Below, one piece after another: positions 47,986 to 56,567 of a stretch of 64,000 nucleotides of DNA (position 1 is its first letter; each line of letters begins with the position of its first letter). The translations under genes were made by a program, and so were the position numbers. Source of the DNA: an uncultured Pseudophaeobacter sp. (GTDB taxonomy: Bacteria; Pseudomonadota; Alphaproteobacteria; Rhodobacterales; Rhodobacteraceae); contig CAJQNB010000032.1 in assembly GCA_905479575.1 (NCBI GenBank), positions 1-64,000 of the forward strand. Direction: 5' to 3'. Below the pieces are notes generated by a model. The model worked only from the letters and a program-made list of their open reading frames with translations. It had not been told where the DNA came from and made no database searches.

Positions 47986-49432
47986 GGCATACCTCTGGTG
48001 TTTCTTCGATCATCTGACCCAACTGTGCCCTTGCGATTTTGAGACCAGATGTCTTTGGAAGCACCCGCATCAGTACGATTTTGTCCGGCCTTGTCAGCGG
48101 CGACAGATGGGCTCTCAATCGGGTTTTGACTTCGCTTATGTGGCTTGGCTCGGCTTCGATGACCGCAACGATCTGATCTTCATCACCGGCCTCGCTCGGG
48201 ATAGAAATCACGCAACAAAGCGCCGCGCCGGTAACGTCCTGGATCCGGTTCTCGAGGTCTGGTGCGTTGAAGGAAATGCCGTTTCGGCAAAAGTACTCCT
48301 GAACTCTCCCCACAACATGGAGATACCCTTCGTCGTCCAGGTAGCCACGATCACCAGGCCGAGCGGCATTGCCATTGACCTGCGCTTCAATATGGCCAAC
48401 CTGGTTGTTGGGCAGTGGGCAGCCTTCGTCATCGACGATCCTGATATGATAATGTGGAAGCGGTTTTCCAACGGAGGTTGGATGGCTGTCAATCGCATCC
48501 CCTTCCAGACGGGATATGATGCCCGTTTGCGTCGAAGAATAGGTAACGCAAAGCTTGTCGGACAGGATGGACTTGGCTTCTGTAAGAACCGGGCCAAGCA
48601 GCGGGCCGCCGATACTCTGCATTTTGACCAGCCTGTCATAGCGCGGCCCGTCCCCGACCAACCCTTGCGCCTTGATGTGCTGGACCAGACCGCGGATCAA
48701 TACCGGCGGCAAAGTGACTTCTTCTGCATCCTCATGCAAGAGAGCCGCATCGAGTTCCCCATAGTCGAAGAACACCGGGACAGTGATGATCTTGCGCCCG
48801 CTGAGCGCGTTGCGGAACCAGATATAGCGCGTTCCCGGAAAGCTGAGATTGAGACAGGACACTGCATTTCCCCAATGGCCTCTTTCTCCGCCCACGGCCA
48901 TCCGGTCAATGGCACTCAAAAGCTCTTCATGTGATAAAGGGTGCAGTTTCGGAACCCCGGTTGTTCCAGAACTCATAATGAAATCTGCGGTGACATGCGG
49001 CGTGGCCGGAAAAATCAGCCCTCCCGAAGTTTTAGTCACCTCCCCGACCCTGGGAGCCTCCAGAACCCCTTCGTTCTGCGTCAGCTTCCGAAAGTCTGAA
49101 AAGATACATACAGCGCGCGACCTCGCAGCCCTTTCCAAAATGTCCGAAGGCGGGCTTCTGAAATCGAGCACCAGAGGCGACGCCCCCAATGCCCATAGCG
49201 CAAAAATTGCAGCGAACGTGTCAATCTGGTTGGTGTTGGCAAGCCCTACCACCTGGCCAGCAGAAACGCCTTTTCTGGCAAAAGCTAACATCGTCAACTC
49301 GATGCGCATTTTGAAGTCTGCGTAGGTGAGGGAGCCGCCCCCTGTTCCGCGCCGAGTTTCGAAAAGTATGGTGCCTGGGTTTGTTTCGACCTGTTTCAGA
49401 AAGGCCGCGCCGATGGTTTCAGGAGCAGGCAT
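47975..49432 (-). CDS. Stand-alone AMP-forming ligase (adenylation enzyme)
   Basis: A 485-residue ANL-superfamily enzyme. Start set at ATG 49432 with AAAGGGC upstream; TTG 49459 is an alternative. Core motifs: MSSGTTGVPKLHPLSHEEL (A3), TYSSTQTGI in place of the usual YGxTE (A5), DRGYLDDEGYLHVVGRVQEYF (A7-A8) and SGLKIAR with the catalytic Lys (A10). The substrate pocket does not match the amino-acid code I know, since the Asp that binds the alpha-amino group is not evident, so an aryl or acyl acid is as likely. It overlaps the HExxH gene by 14 bp and the carrier gene by 11 bp. Confidence 0.8.
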   Translation of the reverse strand: MPAPETIGAAFLKQVETNPGTILFETRRGTGGGSLTYADFKMRIELTMLAFARKGVSAGQVVGLANTNQIDTFAAIFALWALGASPLVLDFRSPPSDILERAARSRAVCIFSDFRKLTQNEGVLEAPRVGEVTKTSGGLIFPATPHVTADFIMSSGTTGVPKLHPLSHEELLSAIDRMAVGGERGHWGNAVSCLNLSFPGTRYIWFRNALSGRKIITVPVFFDYGELDAALLHEDAEEVTLPPVLIRGLVQHIKAQGLVGDGPRYDRLVKMQSIGGPLLGPVLTEAKSILSDKLCVTYSSTQTGIISRLEGDAIDSHPTSVGKPLPHYHIRIVDDEGCPLPNNQVGHIEAQVNGNAARPGDRGYLDDEGYLHVVGRVQEYFCRNGISFNAPDLENRIQDVTGAALCCVISIPSEAGDEDQIVAVIEAEPSHISEVKTRLRAHLSPLTRPDKIVLMRVLPKTSGLKIARAQLGQMIEETPEVCHAI

Positions 49433-50420
49433 CTGACATTGCCCTTTGTGCATCATCAAACAACTGTTGTCCCAGCGGCGTCAAACGCGCATGTCGTTCA
49501 ACTTGAGTAGCGCAATCCCGATAGATGATCACCGCCTGCCTGCATTGGCGGCGCAGCTCTTCGGCATCCGGCCCGCTAAAGCCGTTTTCGAGCATAGCCC
49601 TCGCAGATTGCACCATGCGTGCCGAGACCCAGGCCGCATGGAAAATCCCCTCCATCGGGCGCGGCGTGGAGCGGAGGGGAGAGCTGAAGAGTTCAGTATC
49701 TTCATTCAGGATGACAGGGTCATCCAGGTGATACAGGAACAGTTTGGCATGAGAGCTTTCATGCACCAGCGTCATCAAAACCGTTGGTAGAATATCAATC
49801 TTGTCAGAGTTCACGAGGATGGAACCAAAAGCCCCAAAGACCGTGGCGCCGCCAAAGCCGCTCTTCTTGGGGTCCCGGTTAACGGCAAGGTATACCTGCG
49901 ACACGAGGAGATCGAACTCCTTTGCCCAATTGGGCGCGTACTGTTCCAGCGTGTTTATCGCTAGTTTGATCTTGGCAGCAGCTTGTTTCTTCTCCTCGGC
50001 GCCGGGAGCGCTCAGATCGGCTGTGAGCCCGACATCATCACGAAACACACGACGAAGAAGGTTACATGCACCGAGTCCCAGCTCTTCTTCCGACAGGCCG
50101 AGTACCCTGAGGCCGGTCGCCTCGACCGGATCGGGGAGCTGTAGGAATTGCAGGCAGGCCTGTTCAAATCTGGGTTCGTCCTGCGCGAGTGCTGCGTTCA
50201 ACATGGCGTCATGGGCGGCAAACACAAGGCTATCGGGGCGCCTGTGATCGGAGAAAATACGCTTGATTTTTTCTTCTGCTCTCGCTGTGTTTTCGGGTGC
50301 GTCCCAAACCTCAAGCAGCAGGTGCCACAATGAGGTCTCAAGCCTGCAGAATAATCGCGTGATCGTTTCCCGAAGATCATCTGCATTCGGCAACAAGGTT
50401 GTTCCAAACTGGATTTCCAT
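49419..50420 (-). CDS. HExxH-motif putative peptide-modification protein
   Basis: A 333-residue protein with H220-E-S-S-H224 in TLVHESSHAKLFLY, followed by FSSPLRSTPRPMEGIFHAAWVSARM, where H261 is the likely third metal ligand. This combination (HExxH, then SPxRxxPRPxxGxxH) marks the HExxH domain family found with ribosomal peptide clusters, often fused to radical SAM proteins; some members are reported to be iron/2-oxoglutarate hydroxylases rather than proteases. No radical SAM domain is present here. First gene of the three-gene minus-strand operon. Confidence 0.72.
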   Translation of the reverse strand: MEIQFGTTLLPNADDLRETITRLFCRLETSLWHLLLEVWDAPENTARAEEKIKRIFSDHRRPDSLVFAAHDAMLNAALAQDEPRFEQACLQFLQLPDPVEATGLRVLGLSEEELGLGACNLLRRVFRDDVGLTADLSAPGAEEKKQAAAKIKLAINTLEQYAPNWAKEFDLLVSQVYLAVNRDPKKSGFGGATVFGAFGSILVNSDKIDILPTVLMTLVHESSHAKLFLYHLDDPVILNEDTELFSSPLRSTPRPMEGIFHAAWVSARMVQSARAMLENGFSGPDAEELRRQCRQAVIIYRDCATQVERHARLTPLGQQLFDDAQRAMSDACS

Positions 50421-51261
50421 AATATGTACCTAATAAAATGACTTTCACAAACATGATACTGATTTTCGAGAAGTTTGCACTTTCACGAAGCCGCAGCCGG
50501 GGGCGGTTAAACGCGGCTAGGCCTAGCTGCTCCGAACCAATATATGCGGCGTAACCCGTTGTACTATCAAGTGCTGCCTGTGCGCTGGAAGCCTCCGCTG
50601 CGGAAAATATCTTTCCCCTTTTCGGAAGAAAATCGCGTCAACTGGTATCTGAACTGCTCTTGAAGCGCTGTGAGTTCCGCGGAGGGAAAATCGACGCGAC
50701 TGCTTCTAATCACGTGCATGATGTTTCCCAGCGAAATTGTGTAACCTGTCAATCTATTTTCCCAACTTTTGGATAGCTTAGCGACAGTGGCGCTATCACT
50801 GTTCGCAATGATGAAACGGGCCGCGAAGGCGTTCCGCTCGCCGTAGGTATTTGGTAAGTGAGAGCGATCACGCGTCAAGGCAAACCGGAGAACAGGAGGA
50901 CGCAGGGGGCAGCCCCTCCCAATATGTGGGCGGGATCTACATGCACGTAGCGGTCAAAAAATGCGTGCGCTGCGGCCTTGGAAAATTGCTACACTATGCG
51001 CGTAAAACGCTCAAATTCAGGATCTGTAAGCGCCGCGATCAGTTTTCTGGATCGACAGAAACTGGCTCAGACAAATCATAGCCACCGTCACAGTCCGCAA
51101 GCGTTCGCCACTGAGGCCTTTTCGTGTTTTGCGGGGTGCTGGAACTAGATCTGACAGGCGGGAATGTGCCTGCCCCGACCCTCCCTTGCGCGTCTCCGGC
51201 GCGACGTCGTGGCAGGCCCCTAGTCCCTCTCCATGCGGGCCCCATTGTGGTTGCATTCGGT
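50421..51261. other. Interval with one doubtful frame
   Basis: Mostly non-coding. A 103-codon minus-strand frame at 50567-50878 begins at TTG and gives a basic helical product of no recognised family; an internal ATG would give about 50 residues. It may be chance or a further small gene of the peptide locus. The rest (50879-51261) has no gene-like frame; it leads into an integrase remnant. Confidence 0.3.
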
Positions 51262-51378
51262 GCGCAAATTCAATCAGTGACAGGCCACAAAACTCTAGCC
51301 ATGGTTCAAAAGTATCGCCAGCGTGCATCGCAGAGAAGGCTCTCAAAACAGGCCCAAAGCCGACGCGACAGAACGTGA
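51262..51378 (+). pseudogene. Tyrosine-integrase remnant (C-terminal end)
   Basis: The frame reads AQIQSVTGHKTLAMVQKYRQ followed by RASQRRLSKQAQS and a stop, which is the end of a phage-type integrase: the GH box and the active-site Tyr in the VQKY stretch. Everything upstream is missing. It ends 91 bp before the left copy of the tRNA-Leu repeat, so an older element probably used the same site. Confidence 0.6.
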
Positions 51379-51425
51379 ACGAAAAGGGAATGGGGGAACT
51401 GCTGGGGGAACTTGTGAGGAGGCTC

Positions 51426-51463
51426 TCAAGGGCTTGCATTAACGTAATAACGCAAGCCCTTGA
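51426..51463. terminator. 12-bp hairpin, probably the former tRNA-Leu terminator
   Basis: TCAAGGGCTTGC (51426-51437) and GCAAGCCCTTGA (51452-51463) are perfect complements. The structure lies six bases outside the left att repeat, exactly where the region downstream of tRNA-Leu would have been before the element inserted. No T run follows on the minus strand. Confidence 0.45.
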
Positions 51464-51469
51464 AGAATA

Positions 51470-51521
51470 TGGTACCCAAGGCCGGACTCGAACCGGCACG
51501 CTGTCACCAGCGGGGGATTTT
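51470..51521 (-). repeat. Left attachment site (partial tRNA-Leu copy)
   Basis: A 52-bp sequence identical to 56638-56689, the 3' part of tRNA-Leu(CAA) from its CCA through the anticodon-loop side. It has no 5' half, so it is the displaced tRNA end left by integration. Sequence diverges immediately on both sides. Confidence 0.92.
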
Positions 51522-51555
51522 AAAATCATAAGTTTTCTAATGATTTCAATGGGGT

Positions 51556-51602
51556 GGTACTCAAAGAATAGTACCAAGGCGGAAAAGTCTTCGCCTTGGT
51601 AC
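51556..51602. repeat. Candidate integrase arm sites and hairpin at the left end
   Basis: GGTACTC at 51556-51562 is the complement of GAGTACC, which occurs twice at the other end of the element (56568-56574 and 56579-56585). Beside it, GTACCAAGGCG (51571-51581) and its complement (51592-51602) form an 11-bp hairpin that partly echoes the att core GGTACCCAAGGC. These could be arm-type sites for the integrase or excisionase. Confidence 0.4.
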
Positions 51603-51692
51603 AACAACTACTTCGCCCAAACCCGCAGCGGGGTTTTGATCCCGTTGCCATCGATCTGGCGCATCCCATGCAGCTCACAACCGGTTACATTG

Positions 51693-53004
51693 CTAAGAGA
51701 ATCCACTAGTCTTTGTCGAAAGGGTGAACCTAATTCTCCTACGTTTCAACGGCTCTGTTAGCTTCAAACCAACATGGGATGACGCCAAGACAAGAGCGAT
51801 GTAAAACCACACCCTAGGGGCTACAAAACCAGCGTCCGAAAGCAAAATTAGCGTCGCGGCAGCCGTTGGGAAGAACAGCACCCCAGTCATTCCCCAAAAC
51901 AGTCGTATGTAAAGCGCTACAAGGACAGCACTGAAAACAACACCGCCATAGACAAACAGTTCAAAAAGAGCAGATCCCCAACCAGAGTATCCAGGATTAA
52001 GTATGAAACGCTGAATGAACACGTAAGGGTTTTTCGCGTAGACTTCGATCACAATGTCCTGCACGAGTTCTCTAGCACCGATGCCCGTTCCCGCCAGCGG
52101 GTATCGGATCATCGTGCGAAGTGCTATCTCAGCTGGTCCCGAACTTCTCAATAAGGTACTGACATCAGTATTGTTTGCGATGCTTTGCGCGCGCGCTATT
52201 GGGACAAATTGCGCAAAGTATGGCAGATTTAGGTATATGAACAACAGTAGACAAACAATGGCCACAGCCACCAGTCGATGAGCGGCGTTGCGCCCAAAAT
52301 GCCGATAGTGAAGGCCTAGAAGATAGATCATCACACCAAAGAACATCGAAGGCGAGCCGGTCAACAATAGCCCGGCGACAAACATGACCATCGTTTGCAG
52401 TTTAGTCCCCTTCGAACTGAGACCAAATGCGCATGTCATGAAAGTCACAAATTTTGCTACATGCGAAGGTTCTTGAGTGAAGAACTTTGGGCGAATATTG
52501 CAAAAAAATCTCTATGTCCCTAGCATCCGAAGCATAAAGTAGGCTTTCACCATAAAGAGCTGCCCGCACGCCGTCAGTGGTGAATGGGGTGTAGACCTCC
52601 AACGCGCAGCCCAACAGGGTTACCACTACTAATAGTCGAGCGATCCTAGAAAACTTCTCGACGCCGATTTCTTCAATGAGACGGAAGACAGAAACAAACA
52701 CGATTAGAGCTGAGAACATGAGTGCAAGTGATTTCACTTGTTCCAAGTTGTCAGAAAAAAGTGGATCAAAAACCAATCCCAAAAACCACGAAAGGAAAAT
52801 CCAAACAACACTGCTGAATGCCTTTCCACGGTTGTCTATTAGACCATTTCGAGACTTGAGAGCAAAAACCGCAAGACCAAGCAAACTAAGAATCGCGCCT
52901 GCCACGTAACCGCCAATGCTTATTCCTAGGTTAGTATATGCTGCGACCGTTAGGGCCAAGAACAGAGCAATTGAGGTGCCATCTTTCTTTATACTAACTT
53001 GCAT
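51693..53004 (-). pseudogene. O-antigen ligase/polymerase-like membrane protein, frameshifted
   Basis: Two frames make up one polytopic protein of the Wzy/WaaL type. The first (from ATG 53004) has about seven membrane segments and ends in nonsense; the second continues with PKFFTQEPSHVAKFVTFM, the conserved periplasmic start of the family core, and more helices to 51693. The break is at seven A/T bases, 52502-52508; removing one base joins the frames as IFCNIRPKFF. This may be a true mutation, phase-variable slippage or a sequencing error. Confidence 0.7.
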
Positions 53005-53891
53005 AAAAAATCACCCCGACCGCCCCAAAGATTGACACACAGTCCCTCGCAGCAGAAATGAAGTGCTCCCCTCTCGCTGGCAAACACCCACACAACAATC
53101 GCAAAAACTAGCGGTGCAGCAAAGCTAGCTGGCCTACCGCATGCATAAACAACAAATATAACGACAACAGACAGAATAATAATTTCCAAAATCGTCGCTA
53201 CAAATTTACTTAAACTATTGTCTCGCCAAAATCGGTGCACAATTACACCAGCAAAAAAACCAGCGACGCATCTGAAATACCCAAGATCATATGTTGCAAC
53301 AATATAGTCGGGCGACAACACAATCAAAACGAAAATGGCACCTGCAATCAAAACTAGTGACACGAAAATATACAGACTACGAGCACGTATCAACACGATT
53401 GCAAATGTTAAATACGCCCAAAACTCCGCTGCTATTGACCAGCTAGGCAGGTTCCATGTTCCGGTATCGTGTATACCAAATGCTTGCAGAAAGAAAATAT
53501 TTGTTGGAATTGCTGCGACGTCCCAATTCTCGGTGAATGGCGACTTTGGCAACGTCACTCCTGCGTTAGAAACCAATAGAGCGGCGCATTGGGCCAAAAT
53601 CAAGACCAACAGCACAGCCAAATTCAAGGGAGCAAGCCGCCCAAAACGCCTCACCATGAATTGCAGTGACGACAATCCATTAGTTATCCGTTTTGAGTAT
53701 GCAAATGAAATAACAAACCCTGAAAGCACAAAGAAGAAGTCTACAAACAGAAAGCTATGCCTAACAAAATCAGCAGAATAGAAATGGTGCAACGCCTGGA
53801 AGTGCATGAACGCCACAGCCGTTGCCGCGATGCCGCGAAAGCCATCAAGGGTTTCAAACCTCGCTCGGGTTGTCGCTTGAGAATATTTCAT
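52989..53891 (-). CDS. Acyltransferase 3 (OafA-like), C-terminally disrupted
   Basis: From ATG 53891 the protein shows LDGFRGIAATAVAFMHFQAL, VDFFFVLSGFVISFAY and WNLPSWSIAAEFWAYL, the marks of membrane O-acyltransferases that acetylate cell-surface polysaccharides. It stops at 300 residues, short of the usual 350-380. Near 53060 the family-like sequence shifts to another frame at a GGGG run (there reading SFLLRGTVCQSLGRSG) and then meets a TGA. So both a frameshift and a C-terminal loss are likely, leaving it probably inactive. It abuts the O-antigen ligase-like gene. Confidence 0.65.
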   Translation of the reverse strand: MKYSQATTRARFETLDGFRGIAATAVAFMHFQALHHFYSADFVRHSFLFVDFFFVLSGFVISFAYSKRITNGLSSLQFMVRRFGRLAPLNLAVLLVLILAQCAALLVSNAGVTLPKSPFTENWDVAAIPTNIFFLQAFGIHDTGTWNLPSWSIAAEFWAYLTFAIVLIRARSLYIFVSLVLIAGAIFVLIVLSPDYIVATYDLGYFRCVAGFFAGVIVHRFWRDNSLSKFVATILEIIILSVVVIFVVYACGRPASFAAPLVFAIVVWVFASERGALHFCCEGLCVNLWGGRGDFLCKLV

Positions 53892-54150
53892 AATATGGAT
53901 CCAAATCAAATGATGGCTGGTTCTATCACTAAAGGGCCTAAAGATCGGAAATGCGCTCTGTTCCTGACCGAATTGAGAAGCTCGGTCAAGTATGCTTCAG
54001 ATGTATCCGGACAAGAGTTGCCATAAATCTCCTACGTAGGAGAACCTGTTCTAGACACGAACAGATGGGGCTCAACAACCGACAAACCGACCTTACTCCA
54101 CAGGTATCTGGATCGGCTTCAGGAGTAGAACCTGGCCATCATCGAGTCGG
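53892..54150. other. Short interval in the island, no gene seen
   Basis: About 260 bp upstream of the acyltransferase start and before the next plus-strand frames. Expected to hold divergent promoters. No gene-like frame longer than about 40 codons was convincing. Confidence 0.3.
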
Positions 54151-54330
54151 GTGACTGTTAACTTATCAGAGCTCACTGGTGCCTACTGCTTTCATGACAG
54201 GAGATATCCGCCTAAGGGTGACCATAGCCGCAGGATTACCCGTCCTTGGCTTGGCTATCACAAAACCACCATCACGCACCCGCACTTCGGCCCCGATCCG
54301 GTCGAGGTCTATGCAATCCGCGTTAACTGA
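54151..54330 (+). CDS. Small hypothetical protein
   Basis: A 59-codon frame from GTG 54151 giving VTVNLSELTGAYCFHDRRYP... with a Tyr/His/Pro-rich C-terminal half ending in VYAIRVN. It ends 16 bp before the GTG of the next frame, an operon-like spacing typical of phage genes. No family recognised, no clear ribosome binding site. Confidence 0.35.
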   Translation: MTVNLSELTGAYCFHDRRYPPKGDHSRRITRPWLGYHKTTITHPHFGPDPVEVYAIRVN

Positions 54331-54346
54331 AAAAGGAACATCACCA

Positions 54347-54972
54347 GTGGAGGCCCAAGTGGACCTCTTTTCCGAACAATTCGACCAATACACTTCGCCA
54401 TCCAGCCAACCTCCCCAGGACACGAGCCAGTACCTTCTCGCACCGCGGGCCATGGAAAACGCCATGCTTAAGGCGATGGGCGCCGCGCCAACAAAGCCAG
54501 TCGTCAAAAAAAGATCCGCGCATCAGGCAGACAAACAAACGGTTCGTATGAACGGCATGCCCGCATCAGAGAGGCGATTGTTGCTGCTGTCGAAGGAAAG
54601 TGGCTCAGCATCGACCAAATTGCTGCAGCCATCTCTGAGGATCGGGATGTGGTGAAAAATAAGACTGGCGTCATGGTTGCCAAGGGGCTGCTTTCCGGGC
54701 GTGGCCATTGCCTCTCGCGCCGCTTCACCAAAGGGAAGAATCCCAAGGAAAAGAAAGCTACCCGAAGAACGATGGTCGCGGATCGACGGGAGGCCATTGT
54801 TAAAACGATCAACAAGCCTATGAAAATGCAGGAGATTGCCAAGGTGACTGGCAAGGATCGACATACTTTGCAAGGCGATTTGAACTGGCTCGGCAGCGCC
54901 GGAAGAATCGAAATCAGCAAGGAAAAGAACGGATTGCCCGCAGTATATAGCCCGGCAACCCAGGAGGCATAA
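54347..54972 (+). pseudogene. Unknown winged-helix-like protein split by a frameshift at seven A
   Basis: A frame from GTG 54347 (AAAAAGGAA upstream; VEAQVDLFSEQFDQYTS) runs well to a run of seven A at 54506-54512. Sensible sequence then continues one frame back: IRASGRQTNGS, REAIVAAVEGKWLSIDQIAAAI, a second similar unit AIVKTINKPMKMQEIAKVTG, ending at 54972. That downstream frame has no start until GTG 54649. The two repeated units look like winged-helix DNA-binding modules. A one-base indel, slippage on the A run or a sequencing error would explain it. Confidence 0.5.
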
Positions 54973-54974
54973 GG

Positions 54975-55319
54975 ATGAGTGAAGCACTTAAACCATGCCT
55001 GTTTTGTGGGGGTGAAAACCTGAAAAGCGGGGGAGATGACAAAATTGTCGGAACTTGGTGCTTGGATTGTCAAGCTACGGGCCCAAACTAATACATAACA
55101 GGACAGGATTGGAACAACCGCCCCGCCATCACCCCAGCCATGGCGGCAAACGTGTTGTTGGCAGATGACCTGAACGTATCCCAAATGGCGAAAGCGATGC
55201 ACGATGGGCCATTAATGGCAGATGATCATTGGTTTAGCGCGGCAACCGAACAGGGCGGGTGGTGCGTTGACATGGCTCGCGCCGCTCTCCGCGCCATTGC
55301 AGAACAGGAGGCACAGTGA
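54975..55319 (+). pseudogene. Lar-like restriction-alleviation protein with in-frame stop
   Basis: From ATG 54975 (AAGGATG context, two bases after the preceding stop) the product begins MSEALKPCLFCGGENLKSG and has a second CLDCQATGP, the two Cys pairs of Lar-type zinc-ribbon proteins. A TAA at 55089-55091 follows, but the frame goes straight on with YITGQDWNNRPA, the expected Lar W-N-x-R ending, and stays open to 55319. So it is one gene interrupted by a nonsense codon, with a C-terminal domain of unknown role. Confidence 0.6.
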
Positions 55320-55567
55320 TGCCTCCACAACGTCTTTATGAAACCGAGAAAGAAGTGGCGCGGTTGCTGGGTCACGATGTCACTTGGTTAAGAAAGAACT
55401 CTAACACACTGGAAACACAATATGGATTTCCACCGATTGATGCTGCCGTAGGAATGCGGCATCGTGAGTCTATTGAGGCGTGGGCGCGAGAACGCAACAC
55501 GAGAAAGGTGAAAGCGCGCACAGGGCGGTTGTCGGAAACCAACCAGGAGAACGAAAATGGCTTTTAA
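55319..55567 (+). CDS. Small DNA-binding protein, probable excisionase
   Basis: An 82-residue protein from ATG 55319 (TGATG overlap with the preceding frame; AGGAGG upstream). EKEVARLLGHDVTWLRKNSNTLETQYGFPPIDAAVGMRHRESIEAWARER fits the AlpA/excisionase helix-turn-helix group: a DNA-binding helix, a wing and a third helix. It overlaps the integrase start by 11 bp, the usual xis-int arrangement. Confidence 0.65.
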   Translation: MPPQRLYETEKEVARLLGHDVTWLRKNSNTLETQYGFPPIDAAVGMRHRESIEAWARERNTRKVKARTGRLSETNQENENGF

Positions 55568-56567
55568 AAGCTCATTGTGGGATGATAGCGATCCGCTGTA
55601 TGCCCCCGGATTAAAACACAGTAAGGTAATTGGGCGCTACAAATCTGATGAATACAGTCAGATCCATGACGTCCGACCAAACGCCCGTCTGGACTACCTA
55701 AAGGTTCTCGGCAAGATCGAGGAAGCCATTGGAGAGGTCCTAATTCAGGAAACTGATTTTTCCCGAATGATGAGCTGGAAAAAGTCAATGGAAAGAAAGG
55801 GTCGCTCCACAAACTTCATCAAAAAATGGTTCACCCACTGGGGGATCGTGAACTCTCACGGGATCAAGATTGGTGTAACACAGTGCAGTGCGCTGAAGGC
55901 AATTCGCGGCGAGATGCGTATCAAATCACCTTCTCGCAGAAGCACGTACATCACGCGGCCACAGGTCGATGCTGTAGTAGCGGAAGCGGATAGCCGCGGG
56001 CTGACCCATGTGGCTTTGGCAGTTCTGATACGCTTTGAGTTTATGCTTCGAGGAGTGGATGTTCACAGTCAATGGGAACCAAAGGGAAATCGTGAAGGAG
56101 GTATCCAATCAGATGGCCAAATGTGGGTCGACGGTCTCACCTGGGACAGGTTCGACACCCATTTGACAACCTTTACCAAGGTGATCAGCAAGACGAGGGA
56201 TAGCCTACCAGAACCCTACACCTTCGATTTGGCCAACACGTCTGATATTCGAGACCGTCTTGCGAAGGTACCTCAGCAGCATCGTACTGGCCCGGTAATT
56301 GTTCTGTCGACTGGGAAACCACCCAAGAACAGTGTCATTACCCGTATGTTCAAATCGATTGTTCGGGATCTCGGCCTTCCAGAAGAGCTACATATTCGGG
56401 ACACCCTGTCTGGCGCTATCACCGAAGCAAAGGGGCTTGCTGACCCTCATTCACTCCAGTATGCGGCTCAGCACACCCAAAGCACCACGACAGACATCTA
56501 TATTCGTGACCGTTCTGGTGCTGCAAGTAAAATCGTTCGCCTTAGAAAACAGGGGTGGAAAGTCTAA
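55557..56567 (+). CDS. Tyrosine recombinase/integrase
   Basis: A 336-residue phage-type integrase. The N-terminal part (about 40-130) resembles a core-binding domain; the catalytic part has the first Arg in LIRFEFMLRGVD, a second box HIRDTLSGAITEAKGLADPHSLQYAAQHTQSTTTDIYIRD in which Y of DIYIRD is the likely nucleophile. The GH of the third box is QH. It ends 70 bp before the tRNA-Leu repeat and should be the enzyme that inserted the element. Confidence 0.85.
   Translation: MAFKSSLWDDSDPLYAPGLKHSKVIGRYKSDEYSQIHDVRPNARLDYLKVLGKIEEAIGEVLIQETDFSRMMSWKKSMERKGRSTNFIKKWFTHWGIVNSHGIKIGVTQCSALKAIRGEMRIKSPSRRSTYITRPQVDAVVAEADSRGLTHVALAVLIRFEFMLRGVDVHSQWEPKGNREGGIQSDGQMWVDGLTWDRFDTHLTTFTKVISKTRDSLPEPYTFDLANTSDIRDRLAKVPQQHRTGPVIVLSTGKPPKNSVITRMFKSIVRDLGLPEELHIRDTLSGAITEAKGLADPHSLQYAAQHTQSTTTDIYIRDRSGAASKIVRLRKQGWKV

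Noticed and set aside
51693-52448. Independent short membrane-protein gene
   Set aside because: Its N-terminus falls inside the conserved core of a longer O-antigen ligase-like protein whose first half is in the neighbouring frame.
54166-54507. 113-codon minus-strand frame in the island
   Set aside because: It is opposite a better plus-strand frame with a ribosome binding site and has no recognisable content.
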